A DNA stretch of 7,718 nt, from assembly GCA_002373555.1 (NCBI GenBank), contig DFKM01000048.1, positions 1-7,718 on the forward strand. The letters run 5' to 3'. Source of the DNA: Lachnospiraceae bacterium UBA3645. GTDB taxonomy: Bacteria; Bacillota; Clostridia; Lachnospirales; Lachnospiraceae. The notes under the pieces are model-generated. The model was not told the DNA's origin, made no database searches, and saw only the letters and a program-made list of their open reading frames with translations. This document shows positions 5,653 to 7,718 of the stretch, piece after piece. Every line of letters starts with the position of its first letter. The stretch's first letter is position 1. The position numbers and the translations under genes are program-made.

Positions 5653-6444
5653 TCAGACTTCCACCTCCGCCGGCGGATTGATCGTCACGCTGCCGCCGAT
5701 ATAGGCCGCTGTGAATGCGCCGTCTTTTCGTTCAGCCGTCACATGCACGATGCCGGCCGGCTGGACCATATCCTTTTCATAGACGCCGTCCGGCAGATCC
5801 GCTGTCAGCGCGATCGTCGCAGCCAGGCTTCCGCTTCCGCAGCTGCCCTCCCAGTACAGAGAATTCGCAGCCGGCACTTTCACGAGCGGCGTCAGCTTTC
5901 CGGATGTGCTGTCATAGAACATCACACCATAGGCATCGAGTTCCGGGAACCCGGCAAAGATCTCCGCCTCTGCGGTCTTCAGAAATTCCTCCGAAGGTTC
6001 CATGCCGTCGACAATGAAATGCGCGATGCCGCCGAGATGAACGAGCACACCGGCTCTGCCGCCGGCTTCCATATGCTGAATCAGCTTCGGCAGCGGCATC
6101 TTCGCCCGGGCTGTTCCGGCATCTGTATCGACATCCACCTCTACCGGCACATCGCTGCCGCTCACATCCAGTACCAGATGTGCTCTCCCGCGGATGCCTT
6201 TCTCCTGTGCCGTCAGATAGCCGTACGCTCTGGACGCATTTCCGCAGAACTCACCGCCGGACATGATCATGTGTCCGTCAAAGCCGGCTTCCGGCGCACA
6301 CCGGTAGCCGACCTGCTCTGCGGCAAATTCCTGCATGCCCATCAGCTTTTCCGCGATCGCAGCACGTTTCTCCGGCTCGACCGGGGTCAGTACAAACAGC
6401 GTGATGTTTCCCGCCGGATCCGCTCTTACAACTGTAAGCTTCAT
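5653..6444 (-). CDS. DapF-fold amino-acid racemase resembling histidine racemase CntK
   Basis: This 263-residue protein has the two cysteines of the cofactor-independent DapF/proline-racemase-like fold: Cys67 in MSGGEFCGNASRAY (61-74) and Cys202 in YWEGSCGSGSLAA (197-209). One cysteine would remove and the other return the alpha proton of the amino acid. The motifs fit Staphylococcus CntK (MSGNEFCGN and WENSCGSG, as I recall them) better than true DapF, which has CGNGxR and a second ACGTG-type site. The N-terminal ADPAGNITLFVL also matches CntK. CntK converts L- to D-histidine for staphylopine, but no cntL- or cntM-like gene is visible, so the substrate here may be histidine or another amino acid. 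The enzyme is cytoplasmic, with no signal. Its ATG overlaps the stop of the upstream membrane-protein gene (ATGA), and an AAAGGAAAG site precedes it. Not a lysine-pathway epimerase, in my view. Confidence 0.8.
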   Translation of the reverse strand: MKLTVVRADPAGNITLFVLTPVEPEKRAAIAEKLMGMQEFAAEQVGYRCAPEAGFDGHMIMSGGEFCGNASRAYGYLTAQEKGIRGRAHLVLDVSGSDVPVEVDVDTDAGTARAKMPLPKLIQHMEAGGRAGVLVHLGGIAHFIVDGMEPSEEFLKTAEAEIFAGFPELDAYGVMFYDSTSGKLTPLVKVPAANSLYWEGSCGSGSLAATIALTADLPDGVYEKDMVQPAGIVHVTAERKDGAFTAAYIGGSVTINPPAEVEV

Positions 6445-6941
6445 TTCTTCTTTCCTTTTTTCTGCTGCTGTTTCTTATATTCTTCCATATAAACATTGCC
6501 GTCATACAGACGGATCTTACTATTCTGTTTCTTCGCGAGCTTCAGGATCTCCTTAGCGTCCGCCTCCAGGAAAAAGATCTTCCTGGTACGGTCGCCTTTC
6601 GTGAAATACAGCTGCCAGGAGCCCGGAAAAGCCTTCATCTTCTCATGCGTCAGCGCCTCGATCTCATCCCATTTCCAGATCTCATAATAGGATGTGAACC
6701 GCATATCCATGAAACTTTCCACGCCGCGCTCCGTGACCATGATCGTTTTCTTCGAGACCAGCCCGAGTGCGATGATCACGGCAAAGACCCAGGCGATCTT
6801 GAATCTGGTCGTAAATCCGCCGACCAGAAGCAGCGCCGCGAGGCACCACCCGTAATAGATCACCCATTTCTTGCGTGGTTTGACTTCATGTGCCTGATAC
6901 ATGGGGGAAGTGATGCCTTCCCAGGGGAAACTCCTGCTCAT
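6441..6941 (-). CDS. Small two-helix membrane protein with PH-like cytoplasmic domain
   Basis: The protein has 166 residues from ATG 6939-6941, chosen because GGAGGT lies seven bases before it. An upstream ATG at 6968 would place that binding site inside the gene and start within the inverted repeat. Two closely spaced membrane helices (about 26-43 and 47-62) are followed by a strand-rich segment (about 65-138) ending in a helix. That segment has the look of bacterial PH-like domains: TIMVTERGVES, the segment SYYEIWKWDEIEAL, QLYFTKGDRTRKIFFL, then EILKLAKKQN. The C-terminus is strongly basic (KKQQQKKGKKK). I do not recognise a specific family and no function is assigned. Both tails should face the cytoplasm. 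Its stop overlaps the racemase start by ATGA, so the two are translated together, and membrane recruitment or a linked role is possible. Confidence 0.75.
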   Translation of the reverse strand: MSRSFPWEGITSPMYQAHEVKPRKKWVIYYGWCLAALLLVGGFTTRFKIAWVFAVIIALGLVSKKTIMVTERGVESFMDMRFTSYYEIWKWDEIEALTHEKMKAFPGSWQLYFTKGDRTRKIFFLEADAKEILKLAKKQNSKIRLYDGNVYMEEYKKQQQKKGKKK

Positions 6942-6963
6942 CAAAGAGACCTCCGCTCTATGA

Positions 6964-7023
6964 CCCATGGGGACAGGTCCCGCGGGTCATTTTCTCATAA
7001 CCCACGGGACCTGTCCCCATGGG
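6964..7023. repeat. Long inverted repeat of the GGGGACAGGT type (REP/MITE-like element)
   Basis: The arms 6964-6987 and 7000-7023 are 24 bases each and complementary at 23 positions, around a 12-base AT-rich loop. Each arm carries ATGGGGACAGGTCCC, itself partly palindromic. I recognise this kind of sequence as a dispersed dyad repeat of Clostridia and some other bacteria, in form like REP elements mobilised by Y1-type transposases; that link is recall and inference. No U-tract follows on either strand, so it is not a classical terminator. It ends about 10 bases upstream of the ribosome binding site of the membrane-protein gene. Confidence 0.75.
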
Positions 7024-7037
7024 CTATTACATACAGA

Positions 7038-7059
7038 GGGCGGCCGCAGAGGGCCGCCC
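7038..7059. other. GC-rich hairpin between the antiporter gene and the next operon
   Basis: GGGCGGCC (7038-7045) and GGCCGCCC (7052-7059) are perfect eight-base arms around a six-base loop. On the minus strand the following TCTGTATGTAATAG lacks a U-run, so termination of the antiporter transcript would be weak at best. It lies about 60 bases after the antiporter stop and just at the predicted start of the next transcript. Confidence 0.55.
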
Positions 7060-7066
7060 AAGGGGG

Positions 7067-7095
7067 ATTATAACAGAATTATGGGCACATTGCCA
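7067..7095 (-). promoter_or_regulatory. Candidate promoter for the membrane protein/racemase operon
   Basis: A perfect TATAAT (7067-7072 on the minus strand) has TGGCAA (7090-7095) 17 bases upstream, only a 3 of 6 match to TTGACA. Transcription would begin near 7060, giving a leader of about 120 bases that contains both the GC hairpin and the long inverted repeat. Confidence 0.5.
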
Positions 7096-7119
7096 TATAT
7101 TCTTCTATCGGAATCAGAT

Positions 7120-7718
7120 TCAGCTGACCTTCGGAGCCTTGCCCGCTGCACGCAGAGCTTCCAGATTCTTCACAGCGATCGCATGTGCTTCTTCGGGAGC
7201 GCCCGCAGGTGTGCCGGCCTTGGTCTGACCGAACATATTGGTGTAGGAACCGTCGGCCCAGAAAATGTTATGACCGAGCCACGCGGTAAGTGCTGCAATG
7301 ATCGGGTTCAGAAGGTTCACGAATGCGAACGGGAAATAGGTGAACGGGCTCATGCCCAGGATCGCGCTCTGATAAGCACCGCATCCGGTCCAGGGGAACA
7401 TGGGCGACCACAGGGTACCTGCGTCTTCCAGCGTTCTGGACATCATGTTTCTGGCAAGTCCGAGTTCATCATACTTGTCGGCATACAGAGGAGCCGGTAC
7501 GGAAATTCCGAGGAACTGGTCGCACATTGCGGCATCACAGAAAATGGATGTCAGCATGGTAGCGGTGACCAGTGCGCCGGGGGTGTGGAGCCTGTGCTTC
7601 AGTCCGCCGAACAGTCTCTCTACGCAGCCGCAGCGCTCCAGTGCGCCGCCGTAAGCAACTGCGAGCAGAACCAGGTTGATGGTCCACATGGTGCCGTCCA
7701 TACCGCCGGCCTTGCCGA
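7120..7718 (-). CDS. NhaC-type Na+/H+ antiporter, C-terminal part
   Basis: The frame enters from the right edge (GKAGG before Met at 7701) and runs 199 codons to a TGA at 7120-7122; the N-terminal half is outside. The pattern fits the NhaC family of sodium/proton antiporters: GGMDGTMWTINLVLLAVAYG followed by GALERCG, then a segment with DAAMCDQFLGI, then EDAGTLWSPMFPWTGCGAY, a family hallmark, then the hydrophobic TYFPFAFVNLLNPIIAALTAW. The last 50 or so residues are hydrophilic (NMFGQTKAGTPAGAPEEAHA and beyond) and end KAPKVS, presumably in the cytoplasm. Some NhaC relatives exchange organic ions, such as malate/lactate for sodium, so the transported ion pair is not certain. No good U-tailed terminator follows. 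Confidence 0.85.
   Translation of the reverse strand, partial: GKAGGMDGTMWTINLVLLAVAYGGALERCGCVERLFGGLKHRLHTPGALVTATMLTSIFCDAAMCDQFLGISVPAPLYADKYDELGLARNMMSRTLEDAGTLWSPMFPWTGCGAYQSAILGMSPFTYFPFAFVNLLNPIIAALTAWLGHNIFWADGSYTNMFGQTKAGTPAGAPEEAHAIAVKNLEALRAAGKAPKVS

Noticed and set aside
4724..5704. Long plus-strand open frame of 326 codons
   Set aside because: Opposite the MerR-family gene; it runs through that gene's promoter and the racemase terminator and ends inside the racemase gene, which no real gene is likely to do. The product is a His/Ile-rich unpatterned sequence.
5653..6444. Diaminopimelate epimerase (dapF) or PhzF
   Set aside because: The cysteine motifs differ from DapF and match CntK-type racemases; PhzF relatives lack the two catalytic cysteines.
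3044..6444. A joint histidine/histidinol pathway linking the racemase and the HisD-like enzyme
   Set aside because: The link rests on family names only. Two terminators and a separate regulator gene lie between them.
6964..7023. Long inverted repeat as the antiporter's intrinsic terminator
   Set aside because: No U-tract follows on the minus strand and it lies about 100 bases past the stop; the sequence type fits a dispersed repeat better.
1..7718. CRISPR arrays, tRNA or rRNA genes, transposase genes, known riboswitches
   Set aside because: No regularly spaced repeats, no tRNA-like cloverleaf, no transposase coding sequence and no riboswitch core that I can recognise.

Overview
The window looks like chromosome of a moderately GC-rich Firmicute, probably Clostridia and plausibly Lachnospiraceae. 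The pointers are strong AGGAGG-type ribosome binding sites, a TTG start behind a very strong site, a lipoprotein with an acidic Ala/Glu/Thr linker, U-tailed hairpin terminators, and a GGGGACAGGT-type dyad repeat. This placement is inference from style, not from any marker gene. Every convincing gene is on the minus strand, so the window reads right to left; the long plus-strand frames are antisense shadows.

Right to left: (1) 7120-7718 is the C-terminal part of an NhaC-type Na+/H+ antiporter. (2) After a 178-base gap holding a promoter, a GC-rich hairpin and a large inverted-repeat element comes a two-gene unit coupled by an ATGA overlap: a small two-helix membrane protein with a PH-like domain (6441-6941) and a DapF-fold amino-acid racemase resembling the histidine racemase CntK (5653-6444). 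It ends at a strong intrinsic terminator. (3) A MerR-family activator with a GyrI-like ligand-binding domain (4592-5488) has its own promoter and terminator. (4) Next is an AT-rich regulatory region (4328-4527) with phased T-tracts, two perfect palindromes and a promoter with a 19-base spacer. (5) That promoter serves a catabolic/transport operon: a histidinol-dehydrogenase paralogue (3044-4306), a ribose/galactose-type ABC ATPase (1419-2975), its permease (391-1422, ATGA overlap) and a sugar-type substrate-binding lipoprotein that runs off the left edge (1-344).

The operon reads as a self-contained uptake-and-oxidation unit. The lipoprotein, permease and ATPase would import a small polyhydroxylated or amino-alcohol compound, and the HisD-like enzyme would oxidise it with NAD+. 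The adjacent MerR/GyrI-type protein is a natural candidate for the ligand-sensing activator, because the operon promoter has the over-long spacer that MerR-type activators act on. The substrate cannot be read from the sequence. This unit is the most likely home of undescribed biology here; the CntK-like racemase without staphylopine-type partner genes is the second.
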